64,000 nt of DNA from a bacterium 210917-DFI.7.65 (GTDB lineage Bacteria; Bacillota; Clostridia; Oscillospirales; Oscillospiraceae), in the NCBI GenBank assembly GCA_020555865.1, contig JAJCJJ010000003.1, forward strand, positions 1 to 64,000, given 5' to 3'. Position 1 is the stretch's first letter, and every line of letters begins with the position of its first letter. Position numbers and translations under genes: made by a program. Shown piece after piece: positions 8,013 through 16,003 of this stretch. A model generated the notes under the pieces. It was not told the DNA's origin, made no database searches, and was given only the letters and a program-made list of their open reading frames with translations.

Positions 8013-9239
8013 TCAGTCTCTGACAAAGGGCATGCTCATGCACCGCGGGCCGCCGCGCCCCCGCGACAGTTCGCTGGAGGGGATGCAGTGTACGGTGATA
8101 CCGTGCTCTTCCAGCAGGCGATTGGTCACATAGTTGCGCGAATACACCACCACCTCGCCGGGCGCAATGGCCAGGGTGTTGCTGGCGTCGCTCCACTGTT
8201 CCCGGGCCGCGTCAATGGGATTGCCGCCGCCGCAGGGGATCAGCTCTACCTTGTCCAGCTGTAAATGGCGCTGCAGAATGTCAGAAAGCCGCCCCTGTTC
8301 CTCACGGATATGCAGCGCTCCGCCCTTGCCCAGCTCCAGCACATACACATCCAGATCCCGCAAAATGGCCGGGTGTACGGTAAACACACCCACGTCCACC
8401 ATGGTGAACACCGTGTCCAGATGCATCAGCGCACGGGTCTTTGGAATGTTAATGGCCAGCACTTTTTTGAAGGTAGGGCTGTTTTCCAGCACTGTCTGGG
8501 CAAACTTATCGATAGAATCCTCTTCCGTGCGCTCGGAAATGCCCACCGCCAGCACTTCGGGACTGAGCACCAGGATGTCGCCGCCCTCCAAAGAGGCCGT
8601 TTCCGCCCGGTCGTACCATTTGGGCACCTGCTTGTAGCGCGGGTGATGCTCAAAAATATACTTGCCGAACAGCGTTTCCCGGTTGCGCGTTTTTGTGTGC
8701 ATCCGGTGGATCGTCACACCCCCGCCCACCACGGCAAAGGGGTCCCGGGTGAAATACAGGTTCGGCATGGGATCCACCAGGAAGGGATACTCCTCTTCGC
8801 CCAGAGCTGTCAGATCCGCCAGGCGGGTGCGTTCAAAGCGCTGCAGGTCGCTCTTGCGCACGCCCGCTTCCATCTGTTCCACCAGTTCTTTTACCGGGAG
8901 CGAGGCAAAATACTCTTCCAGCAAATCGTGGGTACGCCGGTGCTCGATCCCCGCTTCGCAGAGATAATCCCGGATAAACTGGCGGCGCACGGCTTCGTCC
9001 GTCACCGCTTCAGCCGTCAGATCCGTCAGATAGAGCACCTCCACGCCGCACTGGCGCAGCGTATCGGCAAACTGATCGTGTTCCTCCTGCGCCAGCTTCA
9101 GATAGGGAATGTCATCAAACAAAAGCCGCTCCAGATAGTCCGGCATCAGGTTTTCCAGCTCCCGTCCGGGTCGGTGCAGCAGCACCTTGCGCAGCGGACC
9201 GATCTCGCATGTATTGTGCAGGGGTGAATGTTGCTCCAT
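8013..9239 (-). CDS. arcA: Arginine deiminase
   Basis: A 408-residue enzyme that hydrolyses arginine to citrulline and ammonia, the first step of the ADI pathway. Family blocks visible are the N-terminal EIGPLRKVLLHRPG, NLYFTRDPFAVVG, the SLEGGDIL segment, and the C-terminal GRGGPRCMSMPF, which carries the catalytic cysteine. The length matches the family. It is first in the minus-strand set arcA-argF-yfcC, and the gap to argF is 153 bases with nothing else in it. AAAAGGAG lies upstream of the ATG. No carbamate kinase gene is in the window. Confidence 0.95.
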   Translation of the reverse strand: MEQHSPLHNTCEIGPLRKVLLHRPGRELENLMPDYLERLLFDDIPYLKLAQEEHDQFADTLRQCGVEVLYLTDLTAEAVTDEAVRRQFIRDYLCEAGIEHRRTHDLLEEYFASLPVKELVEQMEAGVRKSDLQRFERTRLADLTALGEEEYPFLVDPMPNLYFTRDPFAVVGGGVTIHRMHTKTRNRETLFGKYIFEHHPRYKQVPKWYDRAETASLEGGDILVLSPEVLAVGISERTEEDSIDKFAQTVLENSPTFKKVLAINIPKTRALMHLDTVFTMVDVGVFTVHPAILRDLDVYVLELGKGGALHIREEQGRLSDILQRHLQLDKVELIPCGGGNPIDAAREQWSDASNTLAIAPGEVVVYSRNYVTNRLLEEHGITVHCIPSSELSRGRGGPRCMSMPFVRD

Positions 9240-9311
9240 AGTCGATCAACTCCTTTTTTCAAGTCCTTTCTATGATTTGCGAAAATTCCCGCTTTATGCC
9301 CGCCGCCAGCT

Positions 9312-9353
9312 GAAAAAAGAAAAAGCCGTCCACACCGTTTTGGTGCAGACGGC
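9312..9353 (-). terminator. Terminator of the 164-residue secreted protein gene
   Basis: A stem at 9325-9353 followed on the minus strand by a T-rich run (9312-9324). It separates this gene from arcA, about 75 bases further along. Confidence 0.75.
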
Positions 9354-9432
9354 AAATAGAAACCGTACAATGATTTCATTTAGGTTCAGCGCGGCATTGC
9401 TGCGCCCGCATAGGCGCGGGCCGCTCCTGCGC

Positions 9433-9927
9433 TTAGGGCAGTACCGGCTCCAGCACCCGCCAGCGCCCATGCTCCAGCCCCAGGATAAAGCGGCGGATGC
9501 GAATGCTGCGGCCGGAGCCGGAAAAATCTGGTCCATGGGCATACTCCACCCGCGCCAGATACACCGCCATCGCGTCGTACCGCCCTTCATACGCAGCACA
9601 GATTGCCGTGCTGTGGGCATCGGACAGCGTCGTCAACGCCGTCACCCGCACAGCGGGTAGGCAGTCCACCCCCGTCGGGCGTTTGTCCCGATAATGCGCT
9701 CCGATCTGGGTGCCCCAGCGCCCCCGGGCGGCGGCGCACTGCAGTTCCAGAAAAGCGTCCCAGTCCCGGCCGCCTTCTGCGGCCACGGCTGCGCGCACGG
9801 CCTCCCGCGCCCCCTTTTCCGGATCCTCCGCCGCCTGCGCCGGCCAAAACAGGCCCGCGCACATACACCAGAAGAACCCCGCTGCCAGGACAAGCAGCGC
9901 CAGATACAGCCGCTTTGTCTCCTTCAT
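9433..9927 (-). CDS. Secreted or membrane-anchored protein of unknown function
   Basis: A 164-residue protein with a basic start and hydrophobic segment (about residues 7-32, ending WPAQAAED), which is a signal peptide or anchor. The mature part is a compact alpha/beta-like domain with VRAAVAAEGGRDWDAFLEL and the end segment FILGLEHGRWRVLEPVLP. It resembles the general fold pattern of SnoaL/NTF2-like or DUF4829-type extracytoplasmic domains, but I cannot assign a family. The RBS AAAGGAG is good. Upstream is one of the ECF-like promoters shared with other secreted genes in the window (9981-10009). Confidence 0.7.
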   Translation of the reverse strand: MKETKRLYLALLVLAAGFFWCMCAGLFWPAQAAEDPEKGAREAVRAAVAAEGGRDWDAFLELQCAAARGRWGTQIGAHYRDKRPTGVDCLPAVRVTALTTLSDAHSTAICAAYEGRYDAMAVYLARVEYAHGPDFSGSGRSIRIRRFILGLEHGRWRVLEPVLP

Positions 9928-9980
9928 TGTTCTCTCTCCTTTCGGCTGGGGTCGCGTGTTTCGAAAAACCCTCTATATAT

Positions 9981-10009
9981 AAGAACAATTATTTTTCGAT
10001 TTTTGGACA
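9981..10009 (-). promoter_or_regulatory. ECF-like promoter of the 164-residue secreted protein gene
   Basis: On the minus strand: an A/T-rich upstream tract, TGTCCA (10004-10009), 17 bp, GTTCTT (9981-9986), then TATATATAGAGGG. This layout is close to that before the genes at 13077, 42472 and 43643. Confidence 0.45.
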
Positions 10010-10101
10010 CGATTTTCAAAAGTTTTTTCAAAAATCGCAAACTTTGTATGATCGGACAATTTGACGGAGCAGAAATTGTGCAAAAAAACGCAAGCAAAAC
10101 A

Positions 10102-10136
10102 GAAAAAGCCGCCCGCACCAAAAAGGTGCGGGCGGC
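10102..10136 (-). terminator. Terminator after the immunity-like gene
   Basis: A 12-bp perfect stem (10108-10119 with 10125-10136), followed on the minus strand by TTTTT. It ends the toxin/immunity unit. The rest of the 320-base gap (9928-10248) holds only this and the ECF-like promoter. Confidence 0.8.
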
Positions 10137-10248
10137 AGCACTGGGAAGCACCTGCTACAACACGGGATGTAACGGGGCGTTTGCCCCTTGTGACCAACAT
10201 CAACAGAATGGCCCTTCTAAACACAAAGCGCATCAGGCAACCTAATGG

Positions 10249-10794
10249 TCAGGCCCGTGGAATCCCCAGTGCCCCACACAGCGTTTGATAGACTTTAGAT
10301 TCCGCTGCCACAGACTGAAAATGCCAGAAGCGCAGCACATCCTGCTGATTTTCCCGTGGCATCGCCCGGAAATCTGCAGCATACGCATCATCCTTCATCC
10401 GCTTCGGATGATAGATCTGATCCCGCCACAAGGTCACTCCCAGGTTCTCAAACCAGCAAGTGTAACTCAATTCCGGATCGGGGCAATCATGGATGCATGC
10501 ACCGTACTGTTCCAACGCACGCACCGCATCCTCTGCCCTGCTCTGAAACAGGCAGATCCCATACAGAGATACATCACTGTTTTCATCTTCCGGATTTGGC
10601 ACTTCCACCCATTCCATTCGCCCGTCCAGATAGCAGATATGATAACGCATATTGCAGTACCAAACCAATTGGGCATTGGGCAGGCAGCCGTCCGCGCCCT
10701 CGTCGCGCCCCGCATCACCCAGAACCGCTTCCACCTGTTCCCGTGTCATACCAAAGAGCAGCTTTCCGCAGCTCTGAAATGGGATAATTTCCAT
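10249..10794 (-). CDS. Putative immunity protein partner of the upstream toxin
   Basis: A 181-residue soluble protein without a signal peptide. The N-terminal pattern IPFQSCGKLLFGMTREQVEA is of a kind often seen in small cytosolic proteins next to polymorphic toxins, with a Trp- and Cys-rich middle. It follows the secreted nuclease-like gene on the same strand with a 28-base gap, and a terminator closes the pair. Inference: it is the cognate immunity protein. The ATG at 10794 is chosen because it falls just after the stop of the toxin gene, and the family-like sequence starts there. No enzyme motif is seen. Confidence 0.55.
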   Translation of the reverse strand: MEIIPFQSCGKLLFGMTREQVEAVLGDAGRDEGADGCLPNAQLVWYCNMRYHICYLDGRMEWVEVPNPEDENSDVSLYGICLFQSRAEDAVRALEQYGACIHDCPDPELSYTCWFENLGVTLWRDQIYHPKRMKDDAYAADFRAMPRENQQDVLRFWHFQSVAAESKVYQTLCGALGIPRA

Positions 10795-10822
10795 ACGTTC
10801 TATGCCGGTCACCCCTTCGCTC

Positions 10823-11920
10823 TTATAATGTAATCCCAAACAGGTTCTGGTAGTAAATTGCACAAGCCGCAATTTCCGGGCTATATTTTGTGCCAAGATT
10901 TTCTCTACCATATGAATCTTGTTTACTCGTAAAATCTTCTACTTCAAGCATAATCAAGTCTTTATACTGTTTGTTTGCCAAATACTGGCTTTCCCGTGCG
11001 CGGAAGTTTTTTGCAGCTGCAGAACTCCCCCAATTGCCCGTCAATACATGATCTGCATGAGTCATACGAATTGCATACGCTTTATTCACATCATAATCAT
11101 ATGCGGACAATGTGTTTTGTGATATAAAATGATGCCTTTCTCCGCCAAGCGCCGCCATAGGTTGATATGCACCTGCAGCAAAATTATAGCGGATTTCATT
11201 ATCTTTACCCGCATTGGAATAACTCCGAACAGCTGTATCTTCTTTTACAGTGTACGCATATTCAAATTTTTCCGCAACATAATATACGGGCGTACTCCAT
11301 GTATAAAATATTCCACTTTTTACATTTGTCTTGGTAAAACTGCTTGTATTGCCCGCCCCAGTCAACCAGCTATTTCCAGATAGTCTATATAAAGTGACTT
11401 TTCCCGAAATGCTATCAATGCTATCTACACCAATGTTAGTAAGCTTAAAAGAAAAGCCAGCTTTTGTTGTAGTAGGTTGAATCTTCCATGCGTTGCTTAT
11501 ATCTTTGGTTTTTGAGTCATACTGAATGAGCAATTGATAATCCTCTGCGACTGCGTTTTCCAAATATTGTTGTGCCGATTCCGCAAGTCCGTATGCCTGC
11601 TGTACAGACTCGATTTCCTCTGCACTAACTTCTGCAATTCCAGCCTCGCTCAAATATTGATTTACCGTTTGAACATACTGCTCTTTCTCATTTTCTAATG
11701 CAGCATCATAATCAATCAGTTCAGCATTGCTTTGAGTCAGCAACGTTTCTATCTCTGGATATTTGTCTATATCCATTAAAGAAATAAATTCATAAGTATA
11801 TTTAGGCTCTTGATTTGCTTCCTCCAAAGGCTCTGTCGCCCACGCCGGCACCATCAGGCCCATAGCCATAACAACAGCCAACAAAACAGACGTCAATTTC
11901 TTCATCTTTGTCATTTTCAT
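10823..11920 (-). CDS. Secreted protein with C-terminal HNH/EndoVII-type toxin domain
   Basis: A 365-residue protein with a Sec signal peptide (basic N-terminus, hydrophobic core, cleavage near AWA-TE, residues 26-30). Residues 30-140 are acidic and helical, and residues 150-235 look beta-rich. The last 110 residues carry GGERHHFIS (H263, H264), AIRMTHADH (D290, H291), GNWGSSAAAKNFR and KYSPEIAA. That order (ERHH, DH, GSS-A, R, then a helical end) is what I know from HNH/EndoVII-superfamily nuclease toxins of polymorphic toxin systems. There is no LXG or WXG head, so export would be by Sec. The gene is clearly poorer in G+C than its neighbours, a sign of transfer. The target and the activity are inferred. 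Confidence 0.65.
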   Translation of the reverse strand: MKMTKMKKLTSVLLAVVMAMGLMVPAWATEPLEEANQEPKYTYEFISLMDIDKYPEIETLLTQSNAELIDYDAALENEKEQYVQTVNQYLSEAGIAEVSAEEIESVQQAYGLAESAQQYLENAVAEDYQLLIQYDSKTKDISNAWKIQPTTTKAGFSFKLTNIGVDSIDSISGKVTLYRLSGNSWLTGAGNTSSFTKTNVKSGIFYTWSTPVYYVAEKFEYAYTVKEDTAVRSYSNAGKDNEIRYNFAAGAYQPMAALGGERHHFISQNTLSAYDYDVNKAYAIRMTHADHVLTGNWGSSAAAKNFRARESQYLANKQYKDLIMLEVEDFTSKQDSYGRENLGTKYSPEIAACAIYYQNLFGITL

Positions 11921-12015
11921 GTTACCTCTCTTTCGTATTATTGTCTATCCTTTTCATGTAAAAAAAACAAGGGATTGCAGGACTTTTCTTTTACCTATAT
12001 AGCTATGAGCATTTT

Positions 12016-12053
12016 CCGGAACGGGCGGGGCGGAAGCCACCCGCCCGTTCCGG
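12016..12053. other. Strong hairpin after the 170-residue secreted protein gene
   Basis: A 14-bp perfect stem (12016-12029 with 12040-12053). It starts 8 bases after the stop codon on the minus strand, but no U-tract follows, so it may be an RNA-stabilising end rather than an intrinsic terminator. Confidence 0.45.
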
Positions 12054-12061
12054 GATAAGAA

Positions 12062-12574
12062 TTACATCCAATCCTGGCTCGCCACAAAGGTATAAGGGAC
12101 AGAAGAGGCGTCCACCGCCTCCATGGTCGCATCCACGCCGCCGTTTATACCCTTGTCCGGCTGGTTGGAGTTCAGCTGGATATAAGCTCTCCACTGGGGA
12201 TCGACGAGCACCGGGGAAAAGCTCGTCGTCTTGCCGTTGACCGTGGCTTTGAAGGTGACTTTCATCTGCGTGCCCTCGTTCTTGGTGGCATCGTTCCACA
12301 CACGCAGATCACAGAAATTTCCATAATTCTCCAGGAAATTATAATGCTGGGTTTTCTTGGGGCTGGCCACGTCGGAGAACGTCATGGAATTCCCGTCACG
12401 GGCCGGCATCGCTGTTTTCCCGATCTGATCCACCACCACGACGGCGGTCACACCGTTGCCCAGATCGTAAACCTGCCGCAACGTCTTTGCGCCGGTATCT
12501 GCCGCGAACGCAGACACTCCCAGGGCCAGGCACATGGCTGCGGCCAGCATCATCGACGCCAGTTTTTTGAACAT
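12062..12574 (-). CDS. Secreted protein of unknown function
   Basis: A 170-residue protein with a clear signal peptide (MFKKLASMMLAAAMCLALG, cleavage near SAFAAD). The mature part of about 145 residues looks beta-rich (GNGVTAVVVVD, MKVTFKATVNGKTTSFSPVL) and has no motif I recognise. An ATG start at 12574 with GGAAGG 9 bases upstream is preferred to a TTG nine bases earlier. It lies 92 bases after the paralogous secreted protein at 12667-13077 on the same strand without a terminator between, so the two are probably cotranscribed. Confidence 0.65.
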   Translation of the reverse strand: MFKKLASMMLAAAMCLALGVSAFAADTGAKTLRQVYDLGNGVTAVVVVDQIGKTAMPARDGNSMTFSDVASPKKTQHYNFLENYGNFCDLRVWNDATKNEGTQMKVTFKATVNGKTTSFSPVLVDPQWRAYIQLNSNQPDKGINGGVDATMEAVDASSVPYTFVASQDWM

Positions 12575-12666
12575 TGCAATCAACCTTCCTTTCTGTTCTT
12601 GTATGTTTTACGGACATCGGAACAGTTTGATTCGGCTCTCACCCCCTTCGCGCGCCGGGGCAGGCG

Positions 12667-13077
12667 TCAGGTTTTCACGGTGATCGTTTCCTCAATGGTA
12701 TCCCATGCGCCGCCGGAATACACCTGCGCAGTCACTTCGATCACATAGGTCTTGCCCTTTTCGATCGCTGCACTCTGGCTCTTGGAGCATCTGGCACTGT
12801 TGGAGCTGGCCGACATTGTGCTGATCTCTTCCCGGCCAATCAATTTCTTTTGATACAGCGTCGCCTCCATTTTGACTTTGGTAACACTGCTCGGTCCCTG
12901 TACCGTTACGGTAAACGTTTTCGACGATACGTTGACTTTTCCTGCAATCGTTGTTTCACTGTCATAATAGGGCTGAACATCAGAGGCAAATGCGCTGACC
13001 GTCATGGTCAGCGCCATCGCAATGGCCATTGCGATGGCAAGGAGTTTGGAAACTGCTGTTTTTCTTGTTGCGTACAT
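12667..13077 (-). CDS. Small secreted protein, paralogue of the one at 43643-44050
   Basis: A 136-residue protein. It has a signal peptide ending SAFAS, then QPYYDSETTIAG and a beta-rich mature domain of about 105 residues with ATLYQKKLIGREEISTMSAS and KGKTYVIEVTAQVY. The same blocks recur in order in the protein encoded at 43643-44050 (QPYYDTE, ATLYQK-LIGRKEISTMSAS, GKTYIIEISAQVY), so the two are paralogues 30 kb apart. The function is unknown; the beta pattern suggests an extracellular adhesive or Ig-like fold. The RBS AGGAAGG is good, and an ECF-like promoter lies at 13134-13162. Confidence 0.75.
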   Translation of the reverse strand: MYATRKTAVSKLLAIAMAIAMALTMTVSAFASDVQPYYDSETTIAGKVNVSSKTFTVTVQGPSSVTKVKMEATLYQKKLIGREEISTMSASSNSARCSKSQSAAIEKGKTYVIEVTAQVYSGGAWDTIEETITVKT

Positions 13078-13133
13078 GGGAAATCCTTCCTTTCTCTTTC
13101 TTTCAGGGTAATATGATCACCCTTCTATATAGT

Positions 13134-13162
13134 AACAACAACAAAAAATCTAATTTTGGACA
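13134..13162 (-). promoter_or_regulatory. ECF-like promoter of the 12667-13077 secreted protein gene
   Basis: On the minus strand: an A/T-rich tract, TGTCCA (13157-13162), 17 bp, GTTGTT (13134-13139), then TATATAGAAGGG. It parallels the promoter at 9981-10009 almost base for base around the two boxes. Confidence 0.45.
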
Positions 13163-13333
13163 AAATTTTTGAAACTTTTTAAAAAATTTTTTCTCTACAC
13201 TGATTTCAGCGCAAAATGATTGCAAACTATACGAAAATATGTTAGTTTAAATGGTTGTATATACATGATACTTGGTATATTGGAAACCAGATTCCGGAAA
13301 ACCCCGATACCATCTATTGGAGGATATTCGTAT

Positions 13334-14914
13334 ATGTCTACACTGCAAGAAGAAATTTCTCGGCGGCGGACGTTCGCCATCATCTCCCACCCCGACGCCG
13401 GTAAAACGACCTTGACGGAAAAATTCCTGCTGTACGGCGGAGCCATCGCCCAGGCGGGCGAGGTGAAGGGCAAGCGCGCCCGGGCCGCCACCTCCGACTG
13501 GATGGAGATCGAAAAGCAGCGCGGCATCTCCGTCACCAGCTCGGTGATGCAGTTTCAGCACAACGGCTACTGCATCAACATTCTGGACACCCCCGGCCAC
13601 CAGGACTTTTCCGAGGACACCTACCGCACCCTGATGGCTGCCGACAGCGCCGTCATGGTCATCGATGGCGCCAAAGGCGTGGAACCCCAGACCCGCAAGC
13701 TCTTCAAGGTGTGCGCCCTGCGCCACATTCCCATTTTCACCTTTATCAACAAGATGGATCGGGAAACCAGAGATCCCTTGGAGCTGTGCGAAGAGGTGGA
13801 AAAAGAGCTTGGCATCGACACCTACGCCATGAACTGGCCCATCGGCTGCGGCAAGGAGTTCCGCGGCGTGTATGACCGGGAAAAGAGCCGTATTCTGTTT
13901 TTCTCCGGCGAGGAAAAGGGCAAGAAAGTCAACGCCATGGAGGTGGCTCTGGACGACCCGGCACTGGAGGAAATCCTGGGCGAGAAAAAAGCCGCCACGT
14001 TGCGCGACGATGTGGAACTGCTGGGCGCGGGCCGGGAATTCGATATGGAGTCCGTACGCAACGGCTCTCTGTCTCCCGTGTTTTTCGGCTCGGCCCTCAC
14101 CACCTTCGGTGTGGAGCCGTTTCTCGAGGAATTTCTGCGCATGACCACGCCCCCTCTGTCCCGCACGGCGGACTGCGGCGAGATCGACGTGTTCTCCGAA
14201 GACTTCTCCGCCTTCGTGTTCAAAATCCAAGCCAACATGAACAAGGCCCACCGCGACCGGCTGGCCTTTATGCGCATCTGCTCGGGCCACTTCCAGCGCG
14301 ACAAGGAATATTACCACATGCAGAGCGGCAAAAAAATGCGCCTGAGCCAACCGCAGACCATGATGGCCGCCGAGCGCGAAATCGTGGAAGAGGCCTATGC
14401 CGGCGACATCATCAGCGTGTTTGACCCGGGCCTGTTCTCCATCGGCGATACCATCACCGTGCCCGGCAAAAAATTCAAATACTCCGGTATCCCCACCTTC
14501 GAACCGGAGCATTTTATGCGCGTGTCCCCTAAGAACACCATGAAACGTAAGCAGTTTATCAAGGGCACCGAACAGATCGCTCAGGAAGGCGCCATCCAGA
14601 TCTTCAAAGTGCCCGACTCCGGTCTCGAAGAAGTCATCGTGGGCGTGGTGGGCACACTGCAGTTCGATGTATTTGAGTACCGCATGAAAAACGAGTACGG
14701 CGTAGAGCTGTACACCTCCTGCCTGCCCTATGAACACCTGCGCCACATCACCGCCTGCCCCATGCCGGCTAAAGATCTGGTGCTGTGCACCGGCGCAGCG
14801 CTGCTGGAAGATTTTAAGGGCCGCCTGCTGGTGGCCTTCGGCGGCGAATGGGCTGTCAGCTTTCTTACCAAGCACAACCCCGGACTGGAAATCGAGGACG
14901 CCCTGTCTGTCTAA
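13334..14914 (+). CDS. prfC: Peptide chain release factor 3
   Basis: A 526-residue translational GTPase that recycles RF1/RF2 from the ribosome after termination. The G1 motif SHPDAGKTT lies near residues 21-29, followed by G3 DTPGHQDFSED and G4 NKMDRE. The RF3-specific C-terminal domain is complete, and the length is close to the E. coli protein. The ATG at 13334 has TGGAGGA 10 bases upstream and begins the conserved domain (MSTLQEEISRRRTF); upstream codons in frame look non-coding. The gene stands alone with its own terminator. Confidence 0.95.
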   Translation: MSTLQEEISRRRTFAIISHPDAGKTTLTEKFLLYGGAIAQAGEVKGKRARAATSDWMEIEKQRGISVTSSVMQFQHNGYCINILDTPGHQDFSEDTYRTLMAADSAVMVIDGAKGVEPQTRKLFKVCALRHIPIFTFINKMDRETRDPLELCEEVEKELGIDTYAMNWPIGCGKEFRGVYDREKSRILFFSGEEKGKKVNAMEVALDDPALEEILGEKKAATLRDDVELLGAGREFDMESVRNGSLSPVFFGSALTTFGVEPFLEEFLRMTTPPLSRTADCGEIDVFSEDFSAFVFKIQANMNKAHRDRLAFMRICSGHFQRDKEYYHMQSGKKMRLSQPQTMMAAEREIVEEAYAGDIISVFDPGLFSIGDTITVPGKKFKYSGIPTFEPEHFMRVSPKNTMKRKQFIKGTEQIAQEGAIQIFKVPDSGLEEVIVGVVGTLQFDVFEYRMKNEYGVELYTSCLPYEHLRHITACPMPAKDLVLCTGAALLEDFKGRLLVAFGGEWAVSFLTKHNPGLEIEDALSV

Positions 14915-14930
14915 ACCTGCTCTCATGCAG

Positions 14931-14976
14931 AAGCAGCAGCCCCCGGCTTTTGAAAAAAGCCGGGGGCTGCTGCTTT
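14931..14976 (+). terminator. Terminator of prfC
   Basis: A long GC-rich stem, about 20 bp (14931-14951 with 14956-14976), ends in T-rich sequence (CTTTATTGTTTTA). Confidence 0.8.
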
Positions 14977-14982
14977 ATTGTT

Positions 14983-15873
14983 TTATGATTCCATTTCGCA
15001 CGAGCGGCAGTATTCCATCACGGCCTGCATCGGCGGAGATACCCATTTGTCCCGGTGATACAGCAGCTGCTTCCACACATCGACATCAAATCCCTTCACC
15101 GACAGATACGCCAGCCTTCCGGCCCGCTCCGCTTCAGCAGTTGCATAGTCCGGCAGAAAGGAAAGCCCCGCCCCCTGCTCCACCAAACGGCAGATGCGGT
15201 ACACGTCGCCAATTTCCAGCACAGGCCGGATCTCCAGCGACTGTTCCGCCAAATGTTCTTCCAGAAGGCGGCGGTAGCTCATGCCCCGCTCCGTCAGCAT
15301 AAACGGCTCCTGCAGCAGTTCGCGTACATCCACCTCCTGCCGCCGCGCCAAAGGATGATCCGGCGCAGCCACAAAATGGGCGCGCACCTTCTCCTCTCCG
15401 GCAATCACATACTCCGCCTTATAAATATGGCTGTCCAGCGTCAGCACCAAGTCCGCTTCGTTGTGATCCAGCATCCAGTACATCTCGGAAGTCTCCGCCG
15501 CGATCACTTTGACCGACACATCAGGATACCGGCGGCGGAATTCCAGGAACGGCGTGCCCAGCAGCATCGGGCACAGAGAGTCCGCTGCCGCCAGACGGAT
15601 ATGGCCCGCCGGGCGTTTTTCCTGGCGCACTGAGCGCAGCATCTCCTCAGACAGCTGATTGATGCGGTGCGCATACTGCAGTACTTCCCGGCCACTGTCG
15701 GTCAGCGCCACAGTATGGTTGATCCGTTCAAACAGTTTGGCGCCCAGCTCCGCCTCCAGCTGTTTGATCTGAAAAGACACCGTAGACTGGGCATAGCCCA
15801 GCGCAGCAGCTGCCCGGGTGAAGCTCGCCAATTCCGCCACATAGACAAAGGTCGTCAGCAGGCGTGTGTCCAT
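14983..15873 (-). CDS. LysR family transcriptional regulator
   Basis: A 296-residue LTTR. The N-terminal winged HTH spans residues 1-60 (LASFTRAAAALGYAQSTVSF) and a periplasmic-binding-like effector domain follows. It is divergent from the AGCS amino-acid symporter gene with a 130-base shared region that holds a perfect ATCGAA-N3-TTCGAT palindrome, so it probably controls the symporter and itself. The effector cannot be read from sequence; an amino acid such as alanine or glycine is a guess from the neighbour. The RBS GGGAGG is good. Confidence 0.9.
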   Translation of the reverse strand: MDTRLLTTFVYVAELASFTRAAAALGYAQSTVSFQIKQLEAELGAKLFERINHTVALTDSGREVLQYAHRINQLSEEMLRSVRQEKRPAGHIRLAAADSLCPMLLGTPFLEFRRRYPDVSVKVIAAETSEMYWMLDHNEADLVLTLDSHIYKAEYVIAGEEKVRAHFVAAPDHPLARRQEVDVRELLQEPFMLTERGMSYRRLLEEHLAEQSLEIRPVLEIGDVYRICRLVEQGAGLSFLPDYATAEAERAGRLAYLSVKGFDVDVWKQLLYHRDKWVSPPMQAVMEYCRSCEMES

Positions 15874-15896
15874 CGTATTGTACCTCCCATCGTATC

Positions 15897-15911
15897 ATCG
15901 AATTTTTCGAT
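15897..15911. promoter_or_regulatory. Candidate LysR operator
   Basis: ATCGAA, 3 bases, TTCGAT: a perfect dyad with the LysR T-N11-A character. It lies 24 bases from the LysR start and upstream of the symporter promoter. Confidence 0.45.
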
Positions 15912-15933
15912 TTGATTTATATTTTTTATCTGT

Positions 15934-15962
15934 TTTACAAATCCCGATCCCTACTATATACT
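15934..15962 (+). promoter_or_regulatory. Promoter of the AGCS symporter gene
   Basis: TTTACA (15934-15939), 17 bp, TATACT (15957-15962). The LysR palindrome ends 22 bases upstream of the -35, where an activator site is expected. Confidence 0.6.
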
Positions 15963-16003
15963 AAAGCGCGAACAAATACAACCTGCATTCGGAGGGCACT
16001 TGC

